NCBI GenBank assembly: GCA_009763385.1
Contig: VDCT01000088.1
Location: 1 to 64,000, forward strand
Source: Coix lacryma-jobi var. lacryma-jobi
Lineage: Eukaryota; Streptophyta; Magnoliopsida; Poales; Poaceae
Direction: 5' to 3'
Length of the DNA stretch: 64,000 bases
Position numbers and translations under genes: made by a program. Shown here piece by piece: positions 35,307 to 45,041 of this stretch. The first letter of the stretch is position 1, and the number at the start of each line of letters is the position of its first letter. The notes under the pieces are model-generated. The model did not search any database, was not told the DNA's origin, and saw only the letters and a program-made list of their open reading frames with translations.

Positions 35307-36988
35307 ATGGGGGAAGCATTTTGAGATGTACAGACTGACTCTTTTATTTTGAGGCTCTTTTCTTTTGAGTTTCTTGAGTCCTTCCAATTGGTATCTTCTT
35401 TCTTTCAGTTTTGTGTCGGGCATACGCATTTACATTCTGAGCTTCATGTCTATATTCACTAGAATGTAATTATGCTCTTGTTAGTATTGCTCCGATACTT
35501 ATGATGATGCTTGTAGCTTATGCTCCTTCTGATCACTGTTACATGTTATGAGCGAGCTATTTTTGGAATGGTGAATTATGCCTAATGTATATAAATCTGA
35601 AAATGTTCACCATTGAGATATGCAACTAGCATGTGTAGGGTGTGTTGAGTCCATTCCTGCTTTTCATATATGCTAGGTTGCTATGTCTCTAGTTCTGAGT
35701 CATTCACTTGCTTGGTTGTTCATAACTTGCTTAAAATCTGAACCAAGTATTGTTGAATTGAAAAGATCGAGATGGGATTGCTTGTCAACACCTCATGGTA
35801 TTGAGACTGTTTCTCATTGCACTTTGAGTTAAACTTGAGCCATGTAGTGTATGACCGAAACCGTTGCTTTAAGCTTCTGACTGCTTCGGCATAGGCTTCG
35901 CACGGTTGAAAAGTTAGGCATTGACAAGCTTTCAACCTCTCGCAATCACATGCCAAAAATGAACTTGTGAATTCTTTTACCGCTGCAACTCCGATATGAA
36001 TTTGAAATCACAAGGATATGCTTCATTCCTATGCATGATGATTGAACTTTGCTAGGGGTAGTTCACCTTGTATATATGCTTAGCACTTGTTTGGATTCCT
36101 TCTATACATGTCTAGTGCTATTTTGATGGTGACTATCCTTTTGGCTTAAAATTGCTCACATGCTCATACGCTTCATATTTCGTATAAGTGATCAGTTTGA
36201 GCCTTTGCTATTTGACTGCTTAATTGAGATGTTGGAGCTATACTGATTAGAGCATCTTTGCACTCTTTTGACTATATACTTGAAGCTCCTAACTTGCATT
36301 TTGACTTCATATGCATTCTGAAGGAGATCTTGTGTTCAGGGGGAGTTTATGTGAAGGGAGTTGATTCTCCGATACCTTTTGACCTTGATAAGTGCATTTT
36401 CAACTAGGGGGAGAAATTTATGCAAATCATATGCTCCTGTGTTGATCAACTAAGGGGAGAATCATTTGTCCTAGTTGCTTGCATTTGTCGAGGGGGAGTT
36501 TGCTAGTTGTGTTGAGCCGTTGCCTCTGTCTTGAGGGACTAGCAAACGTTCCTAGCTTTTCATGAGCTTTCATAAGCCTTTTCATTTGGCTTTCAATTGG
36601 TATCGTCTGGTGTGCTTTCCCATTTGGTTTGGGTTGATTTCCAATTGGTTCGGAGTGATTTTCTTGCTAGTTGTGTTGAGCCTCTGTGCCTCTTTCTTGA
36701 GGGACTAGCATTTTGCTTCTGTTGTCCTCCGATCTTTAATTGGTATCTGCTAGCGGTGTTGAGCCTGTTCTACCTCTTCTTGAGGGCTAGCTTTACTTTG
36801 CTTGGTTGCGTCGAGCCGTTGCCCATGTCTTTGGGGACCAAGTTTTTCGCTTCATCCACTTGACCTTCTTTGGCTTTTGATAGGCTTTTGGGTCATTTGG
36901 TTGGGTTTTCGCTTCCCACTCCTTCCTACCTCCTTCTTCTTATCATGATTTGTTGTGGAGTTGACAATGCACTCATCAAGGGGGAGAT
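35307..36988 (+). other. Copia-1 3' non-coding region with repeated polypurine tracts
   Basis: No env-like ORF is found, although some SIRE elements carry one. AGGGGGAG-type tracts occur near 36340, 36407, 36491 and finally at 36979-36988, directly before the LTR. CTAGTTGTGTTGAGCC-type phrases with following GAGGGACTAGC recur between 36490 and 36850, showing an old internal tandem duplication. Multiple polypurine-like tracts are typical of this lineage. Confidence 0.7.
36979..36988 (+). other. Copia-1 polypurine tract
   Basis: AAGGGGGAGA directly precedes the TG start of the 3' LTR and is the expected plus-strand primer site. Confidence 0.8.
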
Positions 36989-37394
36989 TGCGGATACATG
37001 GGTGTATGCCGAGTCTCTGTGTGATGAGTGATTGTCAACGGAGATGATGCGCATGTTCTTTGGCTTGTGTTGTGCAGGTGTCGAGCACGGAGACAGTGGT
37101 CGATGGCGGGTGAAGGTCAAGTTGCGACGTGTCGTGCCGACGGACCGGGCGCGATGAAGGATGGGCGTGCCGTGCGGCGGACGTGCCATGCCGATGTATC
37201 GGACGGTGAAGGGCGGACGTGGACTTGGACTGATGGACTGGAGGCCGGAGGATCAGCTGTGGTGGCTGGCAGCCTGCGACAGCGACAAGCGGAGAAGTGC
37301 GATCATGTCGGTGGAAGGGGTGCACAGGCGGTGCATCCCTTCTACGACGCCGGTTTGTTGGTAGAGCCCGGGAAAAACCAACGGTGGACGGTTT

Positions 37395-37646
37395 CCAGGT
37401 TTGGGCCTCAAAACCTGGGTGCTGGGTTTCCAGGTTGAGCCACAAAACCTGGGCGCGACGGTTTCCAGGTTGAGCCTCAAAACCTGGGCGTGGGCCGGTT
37501 TCCGAGTTTGGGCCTCAAAACTCGGGCGCGGACGGTTTCCGAGTTTGGCCACAAAACTCGGGCTGGAGGCTGGTTTCCCGGTTTGGGCCTCAAAACCGGG
37601 GGCTGATGGAAAAGGCTGGTTTCCCGGTTTGGGCCACAAAACCGGG
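37395..37646 (+). repeat. Array of seven hairpins with paired stem changes
   Basis: Hairpins at 37395-37418, 37430-37452, 37465-37487 (CCAGG/CCTGG stems), 37502-37525, 37539-37561 (CCGAG/CTCGG) and 37577-37600, 37623-37646 (CCCGG/CCGGG). Each has stem-proximal TTT/AAA or TT/AA and a loop like GGGCCTCA or GGCCACA. Arms change together, keeping pairing. The 5' LTR keeps two copies at 26277-26301 and 26317-26341. Confidence 0.85.
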
Positions 37647-38429
37647 GGTGCAGAGTGGTGGCGGCACGTGGCGGCGATCTGAAGGTTGCGTGGAGGCGAC
37701 GCGGAAGACCGTGCGGGCGTGGCCGTCGGATCTACCTACCACCAGCGGGTGGACTAGAATAGCCTTAGGGTTAGGCTGGTCCGCTCTGTAAATACAGTAG
37801 TGAGGGGTAGAGTAGGAAATAGGCTTAGGCTAGGTTAGTATAAGTAGTCTAAGGGAGACACCCTCCTCCCTATCTCAGTTAGCGCAGTCATTTGCTTCCT
37901 AGCATTAGGGTTTCCACTCTCCCACACCCCTGCTTTAGCTAGTTGAGATCCGCAGAGAGACTCCACTCTGTGTACTGTTGATTTGAGGAAGTGAGGCCGT
38001 ATCCTCACCTTGGAGCACTGATCGATGGCATGATTTGCGTCCTTGATTCGAGTTCGTGGCTGTGATTCGCGTTTTCGTTGTGTTCTTCGCGGAATCCTTT
38101 TGCTCCACGTTTTTCCCGTCGCTTGATCTCTTTGCTCGGTTCATCTTTTGCAATTCCGTTTGAACCAAGTTGTTCTAGATCGTGAGGCACTTCTTTCCAC
38201 CGAAGGAATCATCCTCCAACCTCACGGTCTAGGAGATCGATCGATTTTTCGTTTCGGGTCATTTTTCTTCCCTTCCCCCGAAATCCTTCGATTCACCGAT
38301 TTGGAGTTAGGTTCGAGCCATGATCTCTTAGAGATAGCTCACTAATCATCTCGTGACTTCACTCACCAAGTTTGATCCCTAGAGGATTTGTTTTGGGTGA
38401 GTTTGAGTTGAATCGGTGGAAGAACAGAG

Positions 38430-38725
38430 GGGCTTCGGGGTGACCGGACGCTCGGTTTGGGGTGACCGGACGCTGAGAGTGAGTCCGGTCGTTGAACTTT
38501 TCTCTGTTCAGTTTCGAGCTTCGACCGGACGCTTCATCCTGTGCATGACCGGACTCGCCGGACACACTGTTCATCGTTGTTGTCTTTGAGTGACCGGACG
38601 CACAAGTGAAGACCGGACGCACTGTGTACCAGAGTCCGGTCCAACACAGTAAGGTCCCAAATCGGTTTTCGCTCGACCGGACGCGTCCGGTGCCTGCTGA
38701 CCGGACGCAGGCAGAGTCCGGTCAG
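38430..38725 (+). repeat. CCGGAC-motif cluster in copia-1 LTR
   Basis: GACCGGACGC and its inverse GTCCGGTC occur more than ten times within 300 bases, in both orientations. The 5' LTR has a weaker form at 27240-27500. Such motif clusters occur in other grass copia LTRs. Function, if any, is unknown. Confidence 0.7.
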
Positions 38726-39128
38726 GTGCAGTCAGCACGTTTTCGTCCGCAGTTTGTTCGTCTGACCTTCGATTTGCGATCCGCTTGTTGCGTTGGATTC
38801 CCGACTCCGTGCTCTACAGAAATCGGGCTCCTCGCTTTACAAAATAGCCTGAATCCCCCTCGCGTTGCTCGGGGGAGGTTGAGGTTACCCAAAACCCATC
38901 CTGTCACTAGTTGACTTGCGTGAACTTGGGTGTGGAAGTTTTTTTGTGGTGCCTCGCTGTGATCCTAGAGATCATCCACCCTCTTCCAAGGGTCGTGGGC
39001 ATCACGTTTTCGGTAGTATCTCTTGGGGGTTGATTTTGGGACACTTGGCCAAAGTTTCGTAAGAAATTTTTATTGGCTCCCATTCACCCCCCCTCTGGTC
39101 GCCTTGCTTTTGTATTCTCGGTCCTTCA

Positions 39129-39490
39129 GTTCTACCACCAAACCGAAGCTGTAGAGGGGATGCGCCACCCGTGCACCCCGTCCACCGACACGTGTCCTCA
39201 GGTCCACGACCCAAGCAACACCGTGCCCGCAAGTCTTCGCTCGTCGCTGTCCTAGGCTGCCAGCCGCCACATTTGATCCTCGGGCCACCGGTTCCTCAGT
39301 CCAAGCCTCACGTCCGCCCTTCGCCACTCTCGGTCCATCGGCACGACACGTCTCTACTTGACCTTCACCTTGCCTCTGATCACTGTCTCTGTGCTCGACA
39401 CCTGCACAACACAAGCCAAAAAACATGCGCATTATCCCAGTTGACAATCACTCATCACTCAGAGACTCGGCATACACCCATGTATCCGCA
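39129..39490 (-). mobile_element. Inverted fragment of a copia-1-type LTR
   Basis: The reverse complement of 36989 to about 37365, the first 360 bases of the LTR, ending at 39490 in the inverse of the TGCGGATAC start. It directly abuts the end of the copia-1 3' LTR with no spacer. Divergence from the neighbouring LTR shows it is a separate insertion of the same family in opposite orientation. The rest of that element is not in the window. Confidence 0.8.
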
Positions 39491-39598
39491 CATCGTGGTA
39501 CCGGTCCCAAGGCTCCCAGCAGACCCGTTTTTAATGAACAAACATAGTTTTTAATGTTAATGTGTCAGTATTAAAATATGAACTGGTTCCGGACTTAC

Positions 39599-40672
39599 CT
39601 GGTGTTGTGTCAAGACATCCAGCATGTCCGTGTACTGGTTGTAGCGGCGCTGCGGGTTGCCTCTAACTTGCTCTGTCGTCGACCAGACGAATAGAGCAGT
39701 GGGGCCGGTGTCGTCGTGCGGCCAGTGCTGCATTCCAATTTGAATTGGTTAAATTAATGTTGAATTTGTAAAAGCACACGAACTAAAGAGCTATGTACTT
39801 ACCACTTGTTGTGCAATACGGGGATGACCAACAAGCAAGCGCTCCAAGGCCCAAACTAGAGCTCGCTTGCCTCCGCCGGCACCCCTCGCATAGCTGTCTG
39901 TACAGCCATGCAAGAACAGCGCTACCCCAGCTATAGCCAGCAATGTTCTCCCACGGCTGTGCGAGGATGGGGACGAACATCCAACTAATCGTGTTCCCCA
40001 AGGAGTCGGAAAACAGGAAGGCCCCAATAAAGTGCCACAGCCACACCCTGGCAAACCTCTCGACTACCTATGGGTGGGCGTTGGGGGGGGGCACAGTGCA
40101 AAGTGCTCAGTGAGCCACGATGAGGGCACCCCTGAAGTCTTCCTGTTTGTTTCAGAAATAAGTTCAAGTTAGAACATAATAGTACCAATCATATGCAACG
40201 AAATTAGAAAACAAAGATTAGCTTACTTGTTCCTCCTGGCATCTGCGTCGTCGGGCGGCCTACGGCCACAGAACTGCTCAACAGTGGTCATCCACGTGTC
40301 GAAGTCTAGAATCCCCGTCACGGGGAGCCCGGACAGGCGTAGCCCAAAAATCTTGGCCACGTCTTGTAACGTCACTGTCAGCTCCCCGCAGGCGAGGTGG
40401 AAGGTGTGCGTCTCGGGACGCCACCTGTCCTGCAGCGTGGTCAGGAGGGCCGGGTCGAGCTGGCACATCACGTGGTTGGCGACACGGGCCAACACCAAGA
40501 AGCCAGCGCGCCGTAGGAAGGGTGCGTAGCGCTCGTCCCACTGGTGCCAAAGGTGGGTGCGTGGCCTAAGCAGCGTCAACCGCTCCGGAGGGTCGTAGTC
40601 CGTCAATCTGTGAGCCCGGTGCTCGTCGTCGTAGTAGGACTCAAGGAGAGGGTACACCTAAGGGTTCGCCAT
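39599..40672 (-). pseudogene. Plant mobile domain (MAIN-like) gene in MULE, three exons visible
   Basis: Exon 1 (40672-40227) starts MANP, hits a stop at codon 5, then reads VYPLLESYYDDEH ... RRAGFLVLARVANHVMCQLD ... LACGELTVTLQDVAKIFGLR, the start of the plant mobile domain. A GTAAGC donor follows. Exon 2 (about 40143-39803) reads SGVPSSWLTEHFALCPPPN, a stop, then VWLWHFIGAFLF and TISWMFVPILAQPW, a frameshift near 39870, and a GTAAGT donor. Exon 3 (39727-39599) includes TGPTALFVWSTTEQVRG and ends at a GTAAGT donor. Later exons are lost at the LTR junction. The domain occurs in MAIN/MAIL1-type host proteins and in transposons; its activity is not well defined. Stops and shift make this copy dead. 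Confidence 0.8.
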
Positions 40673-40716
40673 CCTGTTTAGACAAAACATGGTAACAAGT
40701 TAGTACAACATCTCAA

Positions 40717-43700
40717 TTAATAAATCATTAAAATAAATGAAAGACATATGCATAAACAGATCCATAAATCATTAAAATAAATGAAAGAAAAATCAAATTG
40801 TGTCGTTGTACACCTGTTGTCTTTGTCTACGATGGAAGGCTGCATTATGTCCTGACATGTGGCAAACAGAGCAGAGGTTCGTGCTAGATGTCTGGTCGAA
40901 GTCCCCCCGCCATACCTATCCATATTGTCCATGTCCCCCTTTAGTCTATTCTTTCTCCTCCCACCCTTACCTACCTTCAGTAGGTCTGGATTAGGCATGT
41001 AGTCTCTACCCAGGTATTGAGGCCATTGAGTGGGATCAAGGTAAGGCTCGAAGCTGCTCTGCCATATTGCAACGGTGTTGCTCCGGCGATAGTACTCGGA
41101 CATATATGGTAGGGCCTTGTAGTTATATCCGCGTGCTCTACAGGACGCAATCATGTGAGAGCAAGGGGCATGCATTATTTGCGGCACGTTACAACTGCAT
41201 TCCACTCTTTCAAGATCGACTCGGTAGTTGCGACCACCATAACGTTCCCCGCCCAAGGTAGTGCCACCCTTTGCTCGAACATTATAGATTTGTCTGGTTG
41301 GTCCATAAGCCTCACAAGTTTGCTGCGTTGCCCAGATCTTATTTTGCTGAATGTGCTCCTTTCCCGCCTTTCCAAATTCACCATCCGTTTGTAGGTTGTC
41401 TTGAGCAATGGACCACATGTTCATGAAGTACTCGTTGGTCTTGTGAAATGAGTACTCAATGATTCTAGAAACAGGCAAGGCTCTAACACCGGTGAATACC
41501 TTGTTGAAAGACTTTGATGAGTTGGTGGTCATTATACCGAACCAGAAACCGCCCTCACCGTAAGCAAGCGCCCACTTGTCCTTGTGTTCCATCTGTCTAT
41601 CGATCCAGGCCTTGCCAGCACTGTTTAACATTTTGTCCAACTCTTCCATTGTTTCCTTGAACTTGTGCTCAGTTTTAACACAACATAGCTCTTTCACCTT
41701 GGCACAAACCTCCTTTTTTCTCTACCGACGCCAGAAATTGGCGGCAAAGTGACGTATGCACCATCTGTGCACTAGAGGAGGACAACCCTCTATCTCCTCC
41801 TCTGTGGCACGAAGCAACCTGACATGACGATCCAAAATCAAACATATTGTCCGAGAAGGGCCTAACACTTGTATTCGTAGAAGGGCCATGAACCAAGACC
41901 AAGACTCAACGTTCTCCCCCTCAGCCAAAGCGAAAGCAATTGGAACTATCTGGTCCTCGGGATCAACAGCCGCCGCCATCATCAACACAACCTTGTACGC
42001 TCCGGTCAAGAATGTACCGTCCACAAGTATGACTGGACGACAGTACTGGTACGCATGCTCTGTTTGGGCAAAAGACCAAAATACACGCTGAAGGATATGT
42101 GTAACCTTGCCGGTGTTGCGGTCTATATACTGCCCACTGATGTGTGTAAACCATTTCAGGCCAGGGTTATAGTGTGTCGTTGCACACAAAATTCGTGGAA
42201 TCCTGTTGTACGCTTCATCCCAACCACCCCAACGAATTGCAAGGGCGATCTTCTCCGTCCTCAAAGTCCATCTGTCTCTCGTGGAAGCGCTTTCGAGTGC
42301 CTAGAAGATCCAGCAAACGGAGCTGACTGTCCCAAGACCATATCACGGTAGGTAGCTGCTTTAAAGATGTTGGGAGAAACAATCTTCTTGTTGTTTTCTC
42401 TGACCTAGAGCACTCTTTTTTTCAATCGTACGCTCCGTTCAAAACCCTGCTATCACTCCTATGAGACGGCTAACTCCCAACTCCCGATACATTCTTTAGA
42501 GTCGACCAAAGGAAAGGAGTCGTTGGTTTGGAGATATTTTCTTTGTTCCTCAACAATTTGCTCTATCCCTTTTTCACTTAGTTTAGTTGGAATGGAAAGA
42601 GAACTTCTGCTTCGCATGCCACGTCTTTCCATAAGTCACCTTATAGCCCGTGAATCCAAATATGGAGATAATCAATTTTGAAATAGATACGTCGGTGTCA
42701 TTGTCAACAAATGGCAAAATGCGCCGTGCAAGGTATCTTGCCGTCAACTGAGGATGTTCTTCTTGTCCCTCATTTGTAAAACAGGTATGCGGTTGTACTA
42801 CTTTACTGATCCTCCACTTGCCATCAGTTCTCTTGCGAGCATTCAACCTCCACGGACAACTTCTACTCATACACTTCACGTGGTACCTCAAATTAATATC
42901 AGAATGGGTGACGGTGTACGGTCGATGATGATGCACAACATAGTCCTGAAGGAAAAGCTTCAGCTCAGACATAGTGTTCAAAATCATACCCTTCTGAAGA
43001 ATCCAATCTTTATGGTTATGCAGTGTTGCCTTGCACAAATTCAACCCAGTATCACAAACTGCCTGATCCACCATACTGACATCCCTATAACTGGGAACAC
43101 CTCTAAATTGCATGTGAACCGACCTCAATTGCTGCAGCTCTGTCTCAGTGTAAGGATCAGACGGAACATAATACTGTGCATCGCTCAAACGCTGCCACGC
43201 GTCAAAAGGTGTATGATCCTCGGGTATATCAGTGACTAGTCTCCCTAGAGGCTGCATATTCTGAGGAACCGGTTGTGGCATAACACGAACCGGTTGTGGA
43301 ATAGAACGAACCGGTTCTGGCATAGCACAAAGATAACTTTCCTGTTCTTCGTCATAATCTGAATCATCATCTGAATCATAGTGTTCATCAAACATTTGTG
43401 CCTCCTGCTCCTCCTGCTCGAGCCGCTCTAGGTCGGCTACATCAAAATCATTGTTTATTTGGCCGACGTCAGCGTGGGCATTTTCAGATGGATAGACCGT
43501 CTCCTGCGTGGGTTGACCATCAACGTCCATACTCATTAGAGCTCCATCCTCATCATCCCCTACCTCCTATTCTTCACCTTCGTTGCCATCGTCCCCTTCC
43601 TCTGCCTGCTTCCTCCAACCATCCTCTACCATGATCTCAGCCATGGACGAATTGGATGCCATAACAATCCTCTGGTATTTTGCCCAATCAGCCTGATTGC

Positions 43701-43917
43701 GCAAGGGCATCAACACATAGTTTGCCCTACTCTTGCCACTGTCAAATCTCCCTTTCAACGACAAATCACCATCAAACTTTTCCTTCAGACGCAACACAAG
43801 CTCCGTAAAAGGAGGACACTCATCAAATACTTTGAGTTCTTCTTCCATGTTCGCATCAAACGACCCATCTCGTGTACTAACTGTGCCTCCATAAAACAAT
43901 CTGACTATAGTGTCCAT
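40717..43917 (-). pseudogene. MuDR-type transposase, broken
   Basis: The start at 43917 gives an N-terminal part with a stop at 43567, then continues in the same frame. The MuDR DNA-binding domain lies around 43000-42790 (TVTHSDINLRYHVKC, SCPWRLNARKRTDGKWRI). A roughly 340-base insertion interrupts after YGKTWHAKQK (near 42600). The DDE domain follows at 42250-41722, with VDGTFLTGAYKVVLMMAAAV, LILDRH and RWCIRHFAANF. A one-base shift near 41722 leads to the C-terminal part, with NSSKSFNKVFTGVRALPVS and a SWIM zinc finger (VECSCNVPQIMHAPCSHMIA, about 41220-41160). The stop is at 40717. Domain order and spacing match autonomous MULE transposases. One stop, one insertion and one frameshift make it inactive. 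Confidence 0.88.
42253..42601. other. Insertion inside the transposase, origin uncertain
   Basis: About 340-350 bases without transposase similarity split the coding region between the DNA-binding and DDE parts. CTTCT occurs at both edges (near 42248-42252 and 42602-42606), a possible 5-bp duplication. The inner sequence has moderate GC, no terminal repeats and a short minus-strand open block (GIEQIVEEQRKYLQTNDSFP). Its style suggests organelle DNA, but this cannot be confirmed by eye. Confidence 0.5.
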
Positions 43918-43999
43918 CTACAAAATAAATGGTGCAACTAAGGTCAGGTGATGGCCTTCTCTAAAGTAACGAATGACATAACTACTAACTAAGTTGGCT

Positions 44000-44275
44000 T
44001 CACTAACTACATAATATAATAACTCGCCTAACTAAGTAACGAACTAACCTAACATACTAAACTAACCAACCTAACATACTAACCTAACCTAACTAACCTA
44101 ACATACTAACCTAATCTAACTAACCTAACATACTAACCTAATCTAACTAACCTAACATACTAACCTAACTAACCTAACCAACCTAACATACTAAGCTAGC
44201 TAGCTACCTAAATAAATATCTAACTAACTAACTAATTAGATTAACTATCTTAACTAACTAACTAATTAACCTAAA
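44000..44275 (+). repeat. CTAAC-type simple tandem repeat
   Basis: Irregular repetition of AACCTAACATACTAACCTAA and shorter CTAACTAACTAA units just upstream of the transposase start. Low complexity, no coding capacity. Confidence 0.8.
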
Positions 44276-44289
44276 CTACCAAAAACAAA

Positions 44290-44600
44290 AAAATACCTTG
44301 CACTGGCCGGAGGAGGTGGTGGAGTGGCCGGAGGGGATCGTGGAGGGGGGCACCGGCGCTTGGGAGAGCAGGGGCGGGCGGCCGGCTGGCGCCGGCTCCA
44401 GGCGCGTCCGCGGGGGCTGGCGAGGCGGGGGCGGGGAGGGGCTGGGGAGGAGGGGGCGGGGAGGGGCTGGGGAGGAGGCGGAGGCGGTGGCCGGCGATGC
44501 AGCGGCGGCGAAGGGCGGCAGCGGGTGCGGCGGCGGAGCGGAGGCGGCAGTTGGTCGAGAGGAGGAAGAGGAAGGAGGATGCTGCTGGGCGCGACGACCA
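44290..44600. other. GC-rich MULE leader
   Basis: G-rich on the plus strand (GGGGCGGGGAGGGGCTGGGG duplicated near 44425-44473). On the minus strand it would be a Pro/Ser-rich leader. ORFs on both strands are compositional. Probably 5' UTR or promoter of the MULE transcript. Confidence 0.45.
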
Positions 44601-44612
44601 GATCTAGATGGA

Positions 44613-44797
44613 CTTTGCCGCGCTAACCCGCCTGGCGCGGCAAAGCCCTTGACCTCGCCAGGCCTCATGGCGCGGCAAACGCACTAGCCGCGTCAGGCGG
44701 GCTGACGCGGCAAACTGACAAGCGGGCCCCATCTGGGCCTGCGTGGCCGGGAGGTGCCACGGTGGCGCTTTTGCCGCGCCGCCATGCATGGCGCGGC
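44613..44797. repeat. Three inverted repeats built on GCCGCG/CGCGGC
   Basis: 44613-44645 has CTTTGCCGCG and CGCGGCAAAG arms. 44687-44711 has GCCGCGTCA and TGACGCGGC. 44773-44797 has GCCGCGC ... CCATG and CATGGCGCGGC with a two-base bulge. The outer stem is constant while the inner stem changes in both arms. They lie in the 5' region of the MULE, so they could be transposase binding or promoter sites. Confidence 0.75.
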
Positions 44798-45041
44798 TAA
44801 CGTTTTTGCCACGCCATGCGGGGCGGCGCGACAAAAGGGTTAGTTTTGAAAAAAATTGAACAGTGTTGTTTTTGTAATATCTTATTTAATTGGGTTATTA
44901 ATAAAAAAAATTCAAAATAGTAGGCTAGACGGGATTTTTTTCGCCAAATAACTAGTTTTTTTTGACCCGGGTGACTAGTACCTCGGGCACCGCCGCTTCC
45001 TTGTCTCGCGTTTCTGTGGCAGCAAACTGCACCCCCTGGAG

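Larger units (their letters stand above)
26038..39128 (+). mobile_element. Ty1/copia SIRE/Maximus-lineage element (copia-1)
   Basis: A nearly full-length element: truncated 5' LTR (26038-27863), PBS, a noisy extra gag copy, gag, a protease-integrase-RT-RNase H pol, a long 3' non-coding stretch with several AGGGGGAG tracts, and a complete 3' LTR (36989-39128). The lineage is inferred from the large coiled-coil gag with a zinc knuckle, the domain order (integrase before RT), the multiple polypurine-like tracts and the long LTRs. It cannot make its proteins as written because gag and pol each contain frameshifts. Target duplications cannot be checked because the LTR start is lost on the left. 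Confidence 0.85.
36989..39128 (+). repeat. Copia-1 3' LTR, complete (2140 bp)
   Basis: Begins TGCGGATACATGGG after the polypurine tract and ends GGTCCTTCA, the same terminus as the 5' LTR. Internal parts: a hairpin array at 37395-37646, a TATA-like stretch near 37838, a CT-rich leader at 37855-37930, and a CCGGAC/GTCCGG-rich segment at 38430-38725. The first 360 bases recur inverted at 39129-39490. Confidence 0.85.
39491..44980 (-). mobile_element. Mutator-like element with plant mobile domain gene, left end lost
   Basis: Minus-strand order: GC-rich 5' region with inverted repeats (44600-44840), CTAAC-rich stretch, MuDR-type transposase (43917-40717), then a plant mobile domain gene (40672-39599). 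The mobile domain gene is cut after a splice donor near 39598, just before the inverted LTR, so the left terminus is missing. Clear terminal inverted repeats could not be recognised; the right end is placed near 44980 because the following sequence reads into the zinc-ribbon gene leader. MULEs carrying plant mobile domains are known in flowering plants. Confidence 0.7.

Noticed and set aside
35307..36988. Possible env-like gene after copia-1 pol
   Set aside because: SIRE elements sometimes carry one, but no frame is open beyond about 90 codons and repeated polypurine tracts fill the region.
44276..44687. Proline-rich and glycine-rich ORFs on opposite strands
   Set aside because: They arise from a G-rich, duplicated MULE leader; no motif and no splice context.
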